Made by a program: the position numbers and the translations under genes. A stretch of 64,000 nt of DNA from Anaerolineales bacterium (GTDB lineage Bacteria; Chloroflexota; Anaerolineae; Anaerolineales; Anaerolineaceae). This document shows positions 18,556 to 28,033 of the stretch, piece by piece. Below the pieces are notes generated by a model. That model saw only the letters and a list, made by a program, of their open reading frames with translations, searched no databases and was not told where the DNA came from. Location: NCBI GenBank assembly GCA_020060485.1, contig JAGVAB010000070.1:1-64000 (forward strand), in the 5' to 3' direction. The number at the start of each line of letters is the position of its first letter. Positions within the stretch are counted from its first letter, which is position 1.

Positions 18556-19329
18556 ATGACACCATACGATCAAAACCCAAACTTGCATAACCCGCATCTG
18601 GATGGTAGTCCAATTTACAAACCCAATGGTAAGACAGGCGTGGTGCTTTTGCACGGATTCACAGCCACTCCGGTGGAGGTTAGAAACCTGGCGGAGTACT
18701 TCCATCAGAAAGGGCTTTCAGTTGCCGCCCCCACCCTGGCGGGACACGGAACATCGCCACAGGATTTGTATACTGTTCACTGGCAGGATTGGATCGCCAC
18801 GGCAGAGGAAAGCTATGCGCAGCTTTCGGCGGTTTGTGACCAGGTTTTCATGGCCGGTGAGTCAACCGGCGCAGTAGTTTCTCTCTATGTGGCCGCTATT
18901 CACCCTGAACTAGCCGGGGTGCTGGCCTTTGCGCCAGCCATGCGCCTTCCGCTGGGTTGGATGGACAGATTTGTTATTCAGTTTTTATATAAATTCATCA
19001 AGGAAAAACCAAAAATGGACCTTGAACAGGACACCACCTGGCAGGGATACCGCGTCAACCCGTTGAACGGCGTCAGACAATTGCTCGCTCTCCAAAATGC
19101 GACCATTGCAAAGCTGAAGGATGTTGTTCAACCTGTCGTTGTAGTCATGGGAGGCCGGGATAAAACCATTGACCCGATCAGTGGCGATCTTGTTTACCAA
19201 GGCATTTCTTCCGCCATCAAGGAAACCCACTTCTTTCCAGAATCACCGCATTGCATTCTGTTGGGTAAGGATTTTGAAGAGGCTGCAAGTCTTGCCTGGC
19301 AATTCATTCAAAAAACAACAACCATATGA
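18556..19329 (+). CDS. Alpha/beta hydrolase, carboxylesterase/monoacylglycerol lipase-like
   Basis: The protein has about 257 residues. The nucleophile elbow is GESTG (Ser near residue 103), an oxyanion stretch HGFTATP lies near the start, the acid is probably in GGRDKTID, and the histidine is in ESPHCI near residue 232. This pattern is that of the Est30/EstD esterase group. The substrate is unknown. GAGG lies 7 nt before the ATG at 18556. An upstream TTG start at 18535 is less likely. Confidence 0.82.
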   Translation: MTPYDQNPNLHNPHLDGSPIYKPNGKTGVVLLHGFTATPVEVRNLAEYFHQKGLSVAAPTLAGHGTSPQDLYTVHWQDWIATAEESYAQLSAVCDQVFMAGESTGAVVSLYVAAIHPELAGVLAFAPAMRLPLGWMDRFVIQFLYKFIKEKPKMDLEQDTTWQGYRVNPLNGVRQLLALQNATIAKLKDVVQPVVVVMGGRDKTIDPISGDLVYQGISSAIKETHFFPESPHCILLGKDFEEAASLAWQFIQKTTTI

Positions 19330-19453
19330 GTTCAGAATCAACCACTTCCTTCGACGGCAAGTTTTTCAGATTATAATCCTGCATGATTTCCAGTAAAATG
19401 AATCTACCCTATCTATACTGGTATGAAAGGCTATCATCAAAAGAGTGTTCACA

Positions 19454-20563
19454 ATGAACTATCATAGAGTCATCATCAAGATCGGAACCTCTACACTAAC
19501 TTCTGGAACACACAACCTGTCGCTTCCCCGGCTGGTACAGATTGTCCAGCAAATCGCAGAAATCCACTCAAGCGGCAGTCAGTTGATTTTGGTAACATCG
19601 GGTGGGATTGCAGCAGGCCGCGAGGCTCTGAACTTCCCCGAATTTCCAAAGTTTGTGCCTGCCAAGCAGATGCTTTCCTCGATTGGTCAACCGCGCTTGA
19701 TGAATATCTATACACAACTTTTTCAACTTTACGGAAAAACAGTGTCGCAAATCCTGCTGACCCGGGCAGACCTCTCTGATCGCCAGCGATACCTCAATGC
19801 GCGTAACACCCTGCATTCCTTGCTATCTTATGGTGTCATCCCGATCATCAATGAAAATGATACCGTGGCCACAGAAGAGATCCGTTTTGGCGACAACGAC
19901 AATCTGTCAGCTCTAGTGGCAAATTTGATCGATGCCGATCTTCTAATACTTTTGACCGATCAGGATGGCATTTACTCCAGCGATCCGCGCAGTACGGCAG
20001 ACGCCAAATTGATCCCGTTGATCTCTTCACCTGACATCCCGCCTGCATTATGGGAAGCTGCCGGAGGCAGCGGAACCCGCCTGGGAACTGGCGGTATGAT
20101 AACCAAGCTGCAAGCGGCTGACCTGGCTAGGCGTTCAGGTACTACTGTGGTGGTGGCTAACGGTGAAACACCTGATGTCTTGCTGAAAATCGCCTCCGGA
20201 AAAACAATGGGCACAAAATTTGAAGCTCTGGTCAGCACGGTGGAAAGCCGTAAGCGATACATTCTGGCAGGTGCACAATCCGCCGTTGGCCGTATCCAGA
20301 TTGATCAGGGCGCAGCCAAAGCCTTGCTGCGTGGCGGCAGTCTTTTGCCGGTAGGCGTTACGGAAACACACGGGCAATTTGAGCGCGGTGACACAGTTCA
20401 CATTGCCGGTCCAAATCAAAAAGATCTTGCCCTGGGTATGACTAATTATGCATCACCCGATTTGCAGCGCATTCACGGGCGGCAATCGGATGAGATAGAG
20501 GCGATCCTGGGCTACACGTTTGGCGAGGAAGTTGTCCACCACAACAACATGCTTTTGCTGTGA
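19454..20563 (+). CDS. proB: Glutamate 5-kinase
   Basis: First step of proline synthesis, glutamate to gamma-glutamyl phosphate. The protein has about 369 residues: an amino acid kinase domain (IKIGTSTLTSG at the start, later TSGGIAAGR, NENDTVA, GDNDNLSALVA and GTGGMITKLQAA) followed by a C-terminal PUA domain from about residue 275. The ATG at 19454 is preferred over a GTG at 19445. proA follows 25 bp later, so the two form the usual proBA unit. Confidence 0.95.
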   Translation: MNYHRVIIKIGTSTLTSGTHNLSLPRLVQIVQQIAEIHSSGSQLILVTSGGIAAGREALNFPEFPKFVPAKQMLSSIGQPRLMNIYTQLFQLYGKTVSQILLTRADLSDRQRYLNARNTLHSLLSYGVIPIINENDTVATEEIRFGDNDNLSALVANLIDADLLILLTDQDGIYSSDPRSTADAKLIPLISSPDIPPALWEAAGGSGTRLGTGGMITKLQAADLARRSGTTVVVANGETPDVLLKIASGKTMGTKFEALVSTVESRKRYILAGAQSAVGRIQIDQGAAKALLRGGSLLPVGVTETHGQFERGDTVHIAGPNQKDLALGMTNYASPDLQRIHGRQSDEIEAILGYTFGEEVVHHNNMLLL

Positions 20564-20588
20564 GTTTCGAGAAAAGGGTGTGTACAAG

Positions 20589-21842
20589 ATGATCAAAAAA
20601 AAGTGTCAAATGGCTCGCGAGGCCTCAAAAACATTGGCGTTAGCCTCTCCGGAATCTAAACAAGCAGCATTGCTCTTGATCGCCGAGCTTCTGTGGAGCA
20701 AACGAGACGAAATCCTTGATGCCAATGCAGAGGATGTGCAAAACGCCAAAGCTTCCGGGATCAGCGGTTCAATGCTGGACAGGCTGACATTGGATGAAAA
20801 CAGAATTGCTGATGTGGTGAACGACTTGCGCTCTGTCGCGAAATTGCCAGACCCCGTGGGAGAAACTTACGATGAATCCATTTTGCCCAACGGGTTGCGC
20901 ATTCACAAGCGGCGTGTGCCGCTGGGTGTGTTGGCGGTGATCTATGAAGCCCGTCCCAACGTAACCGTTGATATCACCGGTCTTGCTTTGAAATCTGGCA
21001 ATGCGGTTATTCTGCGTGGGGGCAGTGAAACCATGGCGACAAATTCAATTCTGGTGGCTGTCATTCACGAAGCATTATGCGCCTTTGGTTTACCGGACAA
21101 TGTTGTTCAGTTCATTGACAGTCCAGACCGGGCTCTGGTTGCAGAACTGCTCAAAATGTACGAATATGTGGACATGCTCATCCCTCGCGGCGGCGCTGCT
21201 TTGCACAAGTTTTGCCGTGAGAACAGCATGATCCCGGTCATCACTGGCGGTATCGGCATCTGCCACCTTTATGTTGCCAAATCTGCCGACCTTGCTGCTG
21301 CTCTCAGCGTTATCCAGAATGCCAAAGTACAACGTCCCACTGTCTGCAATGCTCTCGATACGGTATTGCTGGATCGTGCAGTTGCCGTACAGGTGATACC
21401 TCCGCTGGTTGAAAAACTGTCTGGCGACGGTGTCACCTTCCGCATGGATGATGGATCTCTGGCCATCTATGGGACGGAAGACGAACACGTGAAAAAAGCC
21501 AGCTCTCAGGATTTCGACCAGGAATGGCTCTCGCTGATTTTGGGCATTAAAGTGGTGGCTGGTCTGGATGAAGCTATCCAACATATTTCTGATCACAGCA
21601 CCGGGCATTCGGACGGTATCCTGACCGAAGACGAAGACGAGGCCAGGCAGTTCTTGCAGCGGGTCGACTCTGCTGCTGTATATGTTAATGCCAGTACGCG
21701 GTTCACGGATGGGGCACAATTAGGAATGGGAGCTGAAGTTGCCATTTCCACCCAACGTTTGCATGCACGCGGGCCAATGGCGCTTAAAGAATTGACTACC
21801 TATAAATGGATCATTGAGGGAAATTATCATGTTCGCCCGTAG
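20589..21842 (+). CDS. proA: Gamma-glutamyl phosphate reductase
   Basis: Second step of proline synthesis, NADPH reduction of gamma-glutamyl phosphate to glutamate semialdehyde. The protein has about 417 residues, standard length. It shows the ALDH-like NADP domain with IYEARPNVTVD and RGGSE, the catalytic cysteine in RPTVCNALDT, and the C-terminal QLGMGAEVAISTQRLHARGPM signature. The ATG at 20589 follows AAAAGGGTG. The frame is open further upstream into proB, but that extension has no family match. Confidence 0.95.
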   Translation: MIKKKCQMAREASKTLALASPESKQAALLLIAELLWSKRDEILDANAEDVQNAKASGISGSMLDRLTLDENRIADVVNDLRSVAKLPDPVGETYDESILPNGLRIHKRRVPLGVLAVIYEARPNVTVDITGLALKSGNAVILRGGSETMATNSILVAVIHEALCAFGLPDNVVQFIDSPDRALVAELLKMYEYVDMLIPRGGAALHKFCRENSMIPVITGGIGICHLYVAKSADLAAALSVIQNAKVQRPTVCNALDTVLLDRAVAVQVIPPLVEKLSGDGVTFRMDDGSLAIYGTEDEHVKKASSQDFDQEWLSLILGIKVVAGLDEAIQHISDHSTGHSDGILTEDEDEARQFLQRVDSAAVYVNASTRFTDGAQLGMGAEVAISTQRLHARGPMALKELTTYKWIIEGNYHVRP

Positions 21843-21862
21843 TTGGGTGGCATGAAAAAACC

Positions 21863-23077
21863 ATGAATAGACTAGGGATCATTGGCGCCGGGCCGGCCGG
21901 CATGCTTGCAGCCCTTGAAGCACTCAAAGCAGGAATAGAGGTCTTGCTTTTCGATGCCAACGACGCAGTCGGAAAAAAATTGCTGGTCACCGGCAGTGGA
22001 CGCTGCAATCTGAGCAACGCAAAAGCTGTGCCGAGAGCATATCATTCAACCGATGAAGATGTTCTTAATAGCGTGTTCGAACAATGTGACCAAAAAGACC
22101 TGATTCGTCACCTTCACCAGCTCGGCATCCTGACATGCAGCACGGACGATGGGTGGTTCTACCCCGTCTCCTACTCTGCTGCCAATGTGGTCAATATCCT
22201 GCACGCCCACCTTGTCGAAAGCGGAGCTAAACTTCATCTGGCGCATAAGATCAATCGCATCATCCCCCAATCAAAAGGCTTCTTGCTAAAATTTAAAACC
22301 GGACAGTCAGCTCTGTTTGTTGACAAGCTAATCGTTGCAACTGGGGGAAAAGCGTATCCTGTGCTTGGGTCTGATGGCAGCGTTTTTCCGCTTTTGCAGC
22401 AGATAGGTCATGAAATATTACCAGTTCGCCCGGCATTGGCACCGTTGCTGGTTTCAGCAGACTCCCTGCATGGACTTCAAGGGGTTCGGTTGGATGCCGG
22501 TCTCCGCCTATTAAAGGATGGCAAAACCCTGGGCGAAGCTACGGGCAATATTATCTTTACCAAGGATGGGATCAATGGCCCGGGGGCCATGGACTTGAGC
22601 TATCTGGTCAGCCAATTTGTCGGGCGAAAACTGGGTCTGGAGATCAATTTCCTCTTGTCTCGGGAAGCTGCATTAAGAGATTTGCTGCGATCCTATGCAA
22701 ATACCAAAATCCCCTTACAAATATTGCTGGGAGCAGTGGTGGCTCCCAAAGTCGTGCATTACACCATCAATAAAATGCATCTACCTGCTTCTGTCACACT
22801 TTCTGACCTACAGCAAGAGATGATCGCCAGAGTGGTTACGAGTCTGAAAATTCTAAAATTTGCGGTTTCAGGTGTTGGTGGATTTGCCCAAAGCCAGCTT
22901 TCAACAGGCGGCGTCCCGCTGACAGAAATCAAGTCACGAACGCTGGAATCAAAATTGATTGAGGGTCTGTTCTTTGCTGGTGAGGTGTTGGATGTCAATG
23001 GGCCATGTGGAGGCTACAACTTGCAGTGGGCGTTTTCCAGCGGCATTGTTGCCGGTCGGTGGGCAGCCCAATGCTGA
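21863..23077 (+). CDS. FAD-dependent oxidoreductase, BaiN/YhiN (HI0933) family
   Basis: The protein has 404 residues. The N-terminal dinucleotide fold is IGAGPAGM, followed by VTGSGRCNLSN, which marks this family. The C-terminal GEVLDVNGPCGGYNLQWAFSSG closes the FAD site. BaiN of gut clostridia acts in bile acid dehydroxylation, but most members have no assigned role. It starts 20 bp after proA. Its stop lies only 7 bp from the stop of the convergent atpG gene, leaving no room for a separate terminator. Confidence 0.85.
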   Translation: MNRLGIIGAGPAGMLAALEALKAGIEVLLFDANDAVGKKLLVTGSGRCNLSNAKAVPRAYHSTDEDVLNSVFEQCDQKDLIRHLHQLGILTCSTDDGWFYPVSYSAANVVNILHAHLVESGAKLHLAHKINRIIPQSKGFLLKFKTGQSALFVDKLIVATGGKAYPVLGSDGSVFPLLQQIGHEILPVRPALAPLLVSADSLHGLQGVRLDAGLRLLKDGKTLGEATGNIIFTKDGINGPGAMDLSYLVSQFVGRKLGLEINFLLSREAALRDLLRSYANTKIPLQILLGAVVAPKVVHYTINKMHLPASVTLSDLQQEMIARVVTSLKILKFAVSGVGGFAQSQLSTGGVPLTEIKSRTLESKLIEGLFFAGEVLDVNGPCGGYNLQWAFSSGIVAGRWAAQC

Positions 23078-23084
23078 CCAATAC

Positions 23085-23960
23085 TCAGGTCTCAAGGAGT
23101 CCTGCGCCAATTGCCAGTTCCTGCATTTCACGGGTAATGCTCTGGCGGCGTTCCATTTGTAACAGGATTTCCAATTCTTCCAGAATTCGATCGGCATTTT
23201 TGGTTGATTCTTCCATCAATTGATAACGATTCGAGTGGATGGATGCTTTGCTATGTAACAGGGCTTCATACAGGCGCATGGCAACAATATGTTCATAGGT
23301 ACGCAAAAACAAGTGCGCCGGGTCGGTTTCAATGATTGGCGGCGGCCAATCCATTTGCGTCTCTGTGTCATACAAATCAATTTCATAGGGCAGGATTTGC
23401 ATCAGCGCCGGTGATCTGCTGGATAGACTGTGATAAGCTGTATAGAATACGAGCACACGGTCAATATTGCCTGCAGAAATTTCAACGAGCCACTCTTTGG
23501 CCAATTTCAACATTGCTTCATATGACGGCATCGAAGTTGAAGATGCAGCATGGATATTTGTCGGCTGCATGATCTGCTGGGCAACATTTTTTCCCAGTCT
23601 CCCACCAAATATGATGAGTTGGGCGATTTCATCCTGCATATCTGCCAGACCAGCCTGCATGAAATCGATCAAATCCTGATCCACCCGGCCACACAGGCCG
23701 CGTTCGCTGCCTGCGGCAACAATAACGGTTTTCCTGGGCATCGCATTGGGGGTTGGCGTGATTTTCTTTGGCAAATACTCAACTAAATACGGAGATAAGG
23801 CCGCGAGGACGTATTGATAATCCTTTCCAACGATTTCCAGGTTGGAAAGATGGCGCAATGCAATTTGCCAGGCACCTAAAGAAATGGTGCGCAGTGCTCC
23901 AAGTAATGGTTCAACCGACTGAACATTGCTTAAACGGTTTTGGACGCGTTCAATATCCAT
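23085..23960 (-). CDS. atpG: F-type (N-ATPase) ATP synthase gamma subunit
   Basis: The protein has 291 residues and is the central rotor stalk. Long N- and C-terminal helices (residues 1-60 and 225-285) surround a Rossmann-like core with the divergent SERGLCG in place of the usual SDRGLCGG. Divergent gamma sequences are typical of N-ATPases. It is the last gene of the operon, and its start meets the stop of the DarA-like gene. Confidence 0.88.
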   Translation of the reverse strand: MDIERVQNRLSNVQSVEPLLGALRTISLGAWQIALRHLSNLEIVGKDYQYVLAALSPYLVEYLPKKITPTPNAMPRKTVIVAAGSERGLCGRVDQDLIDFMQAGLADMQDEIAQLIIFGGRLGKNVAQQIMQPTNIHAASSTSMPSYEAMLKLAKEWLVEISAGNIDRVLVFYTAYHSLSSRSPALMQILPYEIDLYDTETQMDWPPPIIETDPAHLFLRTYEHIVAMRLYEALLHSKASIHSNRYQLMEESTKNADRILEELEILLQMERRQSITREMQELAIGAGLLET

Positions 23961-24280
23961 TAGAACGTTTCAATTGCTTCAATACGCCAAATAAAAACAA
24001 CCGCTCCACCTACTCCCGTCGTCAAGCTGGTCTGACCAAAAGAATACTCGCTGGCGTCTTGTGAGTCAACATAAACTTCGGAGCTGCAATTATTACGAAT
24101 AATGGACAGCACTATATCCAGTTCTTCTGTGTCAACAGCAGTGAACAAAGACATTTGTGACTGGCGCAGCATACCTCCTCTGGATTCCATGAAGGTGGCT
24201 GTATATCCTGCATTGACCAGCGCTCCCAACAGTGACTCGGCGGCATCCCGCGGCATAACTGTCATAAGCATTCTCTTCAT
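23960..24280 (-). CDS. DarA/PstA-like PII-family protein (putative cyclic-di-AMP receptor)
   Basis: The protein has 106 residues, the length of the DUF970 cyclic-di-AMP receptors DarA/PstA. Shared features are the N-terminal beta-alpha-beta start, a GGMLR turn at residues 35-39 where DarA has GGFL, the IIRNN helix, and the C-terminal VGGAVVFIWRIEAIETF, which closely parallels the DarA ending. The gene overlaps atpA by 4 bp (ATGA) and touches atpG, so it is translationally coupled inside the ATPase operon. A role in tuning the ATPase or signalling Na+/K+ status is inference. Ligand binding cannot be judged from sequence alone. Confidence 0.72.
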   Translation of the reverse strand: MKRMLMTVMPRDAAESLLGALVNAGYTATFMESRGGMLRQSQMSLFTAVDTEELDIVLSIIRNNCSSEVYVDSQDASEYSFGQTSLTTGVGGAVVFIWRIEAIETF

Positions 24281-25965
24281 ATTTTTGCCTCATTGTCTAT
24301 CCAGTAGGTGCGAAATTCATCAATGATCTCGCGTAAACTATTGATCACATCTTCACTCAAATCTTCTTCACGCGATATTTGAAGCAGAAGGGATAAGTGG
24401 CTAGTGTGCATCTTCTTCAATAATTCCTTCTGAAATTGCTGCACATCCGAAAAATCAATACGATCCAGATACCCTTCCACCGCGCAAAACAAAACGATGA
24501 TTTGTTCCACCAGCGAAAAAGGATCATGAGCCTTCTGTGTAAGGATTAATTGCAGACGCTTGCCGCGTTCAATTTGATTCTTGGTTGCCTGATCCACTTC
24601 AGTGCCAAACTTTGCAAATCGAGCAACTTCATTATATTGGGATAATTCAAGGCGCAGTTCCCCGGAAACCCTACGCATCGCCTTGGTCTGGGCCGCCCCA
24701 CCCACCCGTGAAACAGACCGGCCAATATCAATGGCAGGTTTGATGCCCAGGTTAAACAGATCGGTATTCAGGATAATTTGCCCATCTGTAATGGAGATTA
24801 AATTGGTTGGAATATACGCTGAAATATTGCCGCGTTGCACGCTGACGATGGGCAAAGCGGTGATCGAGCCTCCGCCATGCTCTTGATCCAACTTGCAGGC
24901 CCGTTCCAGAAGACGTGAATGCAAATAGAAAATATCGCCCGGGTATGCTTCACGGCCAGGCGGCCGTCGCAGCAACAGGCTCAGCTCGCGGTAAGCGTCT
25001 GCATGCTTGCTTAAATCATCATAGACGATCAGGACATCGCGGCCAAGCTTAAGAAAATGTTCTGCCATAGAGCAGCCCGCATACGGTGCCAGATAACGCA
25101 AAGCTGGCGGATCATTTGGGCTGGCCATGACGATGGTGGTGTACTCCAAGGCCCCTTCATCGCGCAGCTTTTGGATCACGGCCAGCGTGGAGGACTTCTT
25201 CTGTCCGATCGCCACATAAATACATTCCACATCAGTATTCTTCTGGTTGAGGATTGCGTCCACAGCCAGGGTGGTCTTGCCAGTCTGGCGGTCACCAATG
25301 ATCAATTCTCGCTGACCCCGGCCCAAAGGGATGAGGGCGTCAATCGTCTTCGTTCCGGTTTGCAAAGGTTGGTTCACCGGTGTGCGTTCAACAATGCCAG
25401 GCGCGTCATGCTCCAGATAAGAATATTCAGCAGCTCGGATCACACCAAGATCATCAAGCGGCAATCCCAGCGCATTCACCACACGCCCCAATAGTTTTGG
25501 CCCTACGGGAATTTGTAACCTGCTTCCGGTAGAAGTGACCAGATCGCCGCCGCGAATACCCTCAGTTGGCCCCAGTAAGATGACATCAACCTGGTCTTCT
25601 TTGAGATTAAGAACCAACCCTTTGACCCCATTTGGAAATACAACCAGTTCATCTGTACCCACATTATGAAGGCCAGAAAGTGTGGCAACACCATTCCCAA
25701 TGTGTTGTACGGTGCCCACGTCACGAAACTGGACCTGGGGCGTAAAATCAATCGTCTCTTGCTTTATCAGCTCGAGAAGAATATCCATTTGTTCAAACGG
25801 CTCTGGAGCACTTTGCTTGAGTTCAACTTGTTTTTCGGATATCCGATTGCGTAATTTCTCCAGCTCGTGGTCTGCAAAGGCAACAAAACGAGAACGGTCT
25901 TTGAAACCGTTCAGCAATTTTTCTTCGATTGCCGGTACAGCCGCACGAATAACAGGTTCATGCAT
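24277..25965 (-). CDS. atpA: F-type (N-ATPase) ATP synthase alpha subunit
   Basis: The protein has about 562 residues, longer than the usual 500 because of an N-terminal extension of roughly 60 residues. Walker A is GDRQTGKT. The TGTKTIDALIPLGRGQRELI block and the C-terminal SVSRVGGAAQTKAMR are standard for alpha. The ATG at 25965 overlaps the end of atpF by 8 bp and has AGGAG upstream. The frame is open further upstream within atpF, but that is not used. Confidence 0.93.
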   Translation of the reverse strand: MHEPVIRAAVPAIEEKLLNGFKDRSRFVAFADHELEKLRNRISEKQVELKQSAPEPFEQMDILLELIKQETIDFTPQVQFRDVGTVQHIGNGVATLSGLHNVGTDELVVFPNGVKGLVLNLKEDQVDVILLGPTEGIRGGDLVTSTGSRLQIPVGPKLLGRVVNALGLPLDDLGVIRAAEYSYLEHDAPGIVERTPVNQPLQTGTKTIDALIPLGRGQRELIIGDRQTGKTTLAVDAILNQKNTDVECIYVAIGQKKSSTLAVIQKLRDEGALEYTTIVMASPNDPPALRYLAPYAGCSMAEHFLKLGRDVLIVYDDLSKHADAYRELSLLLRRPPGREAYPGDIFYLHSRLLERACKLDQEHGGGSITALPIVSVQRGNISAYIPTNLISITDGQIILNTDLFNLGIKPAIDIGRSVSRVGGAAQTKAMRRVSGELRLELSQYNEVARFAKFGTEVDQATKNQIERGKRLQLILTQKAHDPFSLVEQIIVLFCAVEGYLDRIDFSDVQQFQKELLKKMHTSHLSLLLQISREEDLSEDVINSLREIIDEFRTYWIDNEAKI

Positions 25966-26740
25966 CGGCCATTTTCTCCTTGAGTGCTCGAACGGCATAG
26001 CCTTCCAATTCGGCCAGCTGGGCTGCAACGGTATTGTCAATGATCAAATCACCAATTCTCACCCGTATTCCAGCCGATAAACCTGGATACTCTTTCAACT
26101 CTACATTAACATTGCGATCTGCAAGGGCAGAAAAAGTTTTGATCAATGTGCGTTGTTGTTCGGTATTCAATGGATACGCAGTCTCAACAGTGATCACTGG
26201 CTCACGTTCTCCAAGTGATCTGCGTAAAACGCTAACCTGTTGCATATCACTGCGTCCCATTTCCCATACTTTTTCAAACAAACCTGTGACCAACTTTGTA
26301 TGCATTTCCAGCGGCCCCACCTGGTGGATCAAGGCAACAGAAATCTCGATGATCGTTGATACGATTTTTTCCTGAAACTCTGTCAGTGTTTCATTTTTTA
26401 ATTGGTCAGCCTCCTCCAATGCCTGATTGAGGATGCGTTCTGCTTCGATCTGGGTTTTCTTGATGGCAGATTCTCTTTCCTGCTCAATTTGTAACTGCGC
26501 CTCGGATACAATCACTTCTGCCTCTGTTTCCAGGCGGGCAAGGCGGGACTCAATTTCCTGGCGAATCTGAGCGGTTTCGATGCGGTCATGCTGTATCTCA
26601 TCAAGCATCCGTTCTTTTTCCTTGGTGCGTTCCTCTACTTTCTTGATCACCTTTTTAAACAGGAAGAAATAGAGCAACGCACTTAAGGCCAGGAAATTGA
26701 GAATTTCCCATACAATGGTCGGAATGTCGATCTCAATCAT
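25958..26740 (-). CDS. atpF: N-ATPase b subunit with delta-like C-terminus
   Basis: The protein has 260 residues, too long for a normal b subunit. A membrane helix (about residues 8-28) is followed by a long charged coiled coil to about residue 140. The C-terminal part then ends in ELKEYPGLSAGIRVRIGDLIIDNTVAAQL, which is the delta-subunit signature. N-ATPases lack atpH and carry exactly this b-delta arrangement. AAGGAT precedes the start. Confidence 0.88.
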   Translation of the reverse strand: MIEIDIPTIVWEILNFLALSALLYFFLFKKVIKKVEERTKEKERMLDEIQHDRIETAQIRQEIESRLARLETEAEVIVSEAQLQIEQERESAIKKTQIEAERILNQALEEADQLKNETLTEFQEKIVSTIIEISVALIHQVGPLEMHTKLVTGLFEKVWEMGRSDMQQVSVLRRSLGEREPVITVETAYPLNTEQQRTLIKTFSALADRNVNVELKEYPGLSAGIRVRIGDLIIDNTVAAQLAELEGYAVRALKEKMADA

Positions 26741-26752
26741 TGGATATCCTTA

Positions 26753-27034
26753 TCAAGGCAAAAAGAAACGATCCAGCAAAGGATTGGCAAAGATGATAAT
26801 CAGGATGATCAGCAGAACATAGATGGCCGTCGATTCGAGCAGAGCCATTGAAATCAAAAGGGTCGTACGCAAATCGCTGGCTGCATCTGGCTGGCGTGCC
26901 ATGCCTTCAAGAGCCTTTTGTGCGGCTTTTCCTTCAGCCAAAGCAGGAACAGCTGTTCCCAGCACAATGCCAGCTATTGATGCGATAATCGTTACGATTG
27001 TGATGATTAATTCAGGGCTTGCATTTTGAAACAT
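26753..27034 (-). CDS. atpE: N-ATPase c subunit with Na+-binding residues
   Basis: The protein has 93 residues with two membrane helices. Helix 1 has P30 and E34. Helix 2 has E67, S68, T69 and Y72. Shifted by two, these match P28, position 32, E65, S66, T67 and Y70 of the Ilyobacter Na+ ring, with glutamate instead of glutamine at position 32. This two-carboxylate pattern is known in Na+-type rings such as Fusobacterium. Na+ translocation is therefore predicted. AAAGGAAAA lies before the ATG. Confidence 0.92.
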   Translation of the reverse strand: MFQNASPELIITIVTIIASIAGIVLGTAVPALAEGKAAQKALEGMARQPDAASDLRTTLLISMALLESTAIYVLLIILIIIFANPLLDRFFLP

Positions 27035-27080
27035 AATTGTTTTCCTTTCTTGTGAACAGTTAAAGGCCAGTATGATTGCC

Positions 27081-27746
27081 TTATCTCGATTGCGCTGCCT
27101 CGGTTCTCTTTGTGGTTGTCGATTCTATTCCAGCCCCAATATAGGTAGAGGCTAAAACTGTAAAGATATATGCTTGTAACAACCCGGTAAAGATGCTTAA
27201 TCCGGCCAATGGCAACGGGACAAATAGAGGCACAAGAGCAAAAATGATCGCCACGATCAGTTCGCTGCTGATCACATTGCCAAACAAACGCAAGGTGAGC
27301 GAAAGTGTACGACTCACCTGGCCGATAATCTCCAGGGGAAGCATGAAGACAGGTGAAGCCAACTCCTTTAGATACAGGCCTAGTCCTTTTTGACGTATCC
27401 CATAATAATGCACCGAGAAGAAAACCACCAATGCCAGGGCCAATGGGGTATTGATATCCTTGGTTGGCGAAATGATCCAGGGAATGATGCCGATGATATT
27501 GGCAAAGGCGATGAAAATTGCCAAAGAACCTAACAAGGGCAAAAAAGGCTGGGCCGGTGTACCCATAACGTTTGTGAATGTGTCTGACAAAAAGTCCACC
27601 AACATTTCCAACAGGGCGGGCTGGCGTTTGCCAACAATAATGGCAATAAGCAGAATTATGGCCATCATGACCCAGGTGGAGACGACTGTATCTCGTACTG
27701 GTATGCCAAAAATGGTAAATACTACTTCCGGGAAGAAGGATTGCAT
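27081..27746 (-). CDS. atpB: ATP synthase a subunit
   Basis: The protein has about 221 residues with five to six membrane helices. The essential arginine is in LSLTLRLFGNVISSE. The start is MQSFFPEVVFTIFGIPV at 27746, overlapping the end of atpR by 25 bp. The frame stays open to 28118, but the upstream part is out-of-frame sequence of atpQ and atpR. Confidence 0.9.
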   Translation of the reverse strand: MQSFFPEVVFTIFGIPVRDTVVSTWVMMAIILLIAIIVGKRQPALLEMLVDFLSDTFTNVMGTPAQPFLPLLGSLAIFIAFANIIGIIPWIISPTKDINTPLALALVVFFSVHYYGIRQKGLGLYLKELASPVFMLPLEIIGQVSRTLSLTLRLFGNVISSELIVAIIFALVPLFVPLPLAGLSIFTGLLQAYIFTVLASTYIGAGIESTTTKRTEAAQSR

Positions 27747-28033
27747 TGATTTTTCTCCATGGATAACCCCTTTTGATGCATGACACCAAAGCGCACCAAC
27801 GCCAGTGATCGAACCAGCCAGAAACCTGCGAAGAATATCAATGCGTGGGTTGCATGTTGAAGCAGGGCAAAAATGAAAAGGCCGGCAAAGATGCTCAAAC
27901 GAACAAGAAAATGAATGGCTATACTCCAACCGGAATAATTTCTCGATGGGCACAATCGTTTGACTTGCATATATTGCATACCAAACAGTAACATTGCAAT
28001 TGCCCCGCCGGCAGCCGCCCAAAAAACAATCAT
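27722..28033 (-). CDS. atpR: N-ATPase AtpR subunit
   Basis: The protein has 103 residues with three predicted membrane helices (about 3-20, 40-60 and 65-80) and a basic tail. Its place between atpQ and atpB and its size identify it as AtpR, a membrane protein specific to N-ATPases that is thought to help c-ring assembly or Mg2+/Ca2+ handling. It overlaps atpQ by 4 bp. Confidence 0.78.
   Translation of the reverse strand: MIVFWAAAGGAIAMLLFGMQYMQVKRLCPSRNYSGWSIAIHFLVRLSIFAGLFIFALLQHATHALIFFAGFWLVRSLALVRFGVMHQKGLSMEKNQCNPSSRK

Noticed and set aside
23078..23084. A bidirectional terminator between the BaiN-like gene and atpG
   Set aside because: Only 7 bases separate the stop codons and no hairpin was seen.
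27007..27789. A long alternative minus-strand reading frame of 260 codons overlapping atpB
   Set aside because: Its translation is rich in His, Arg and Cys with no helices of a membrane protein, and the other frame gives a perfect a subunit.
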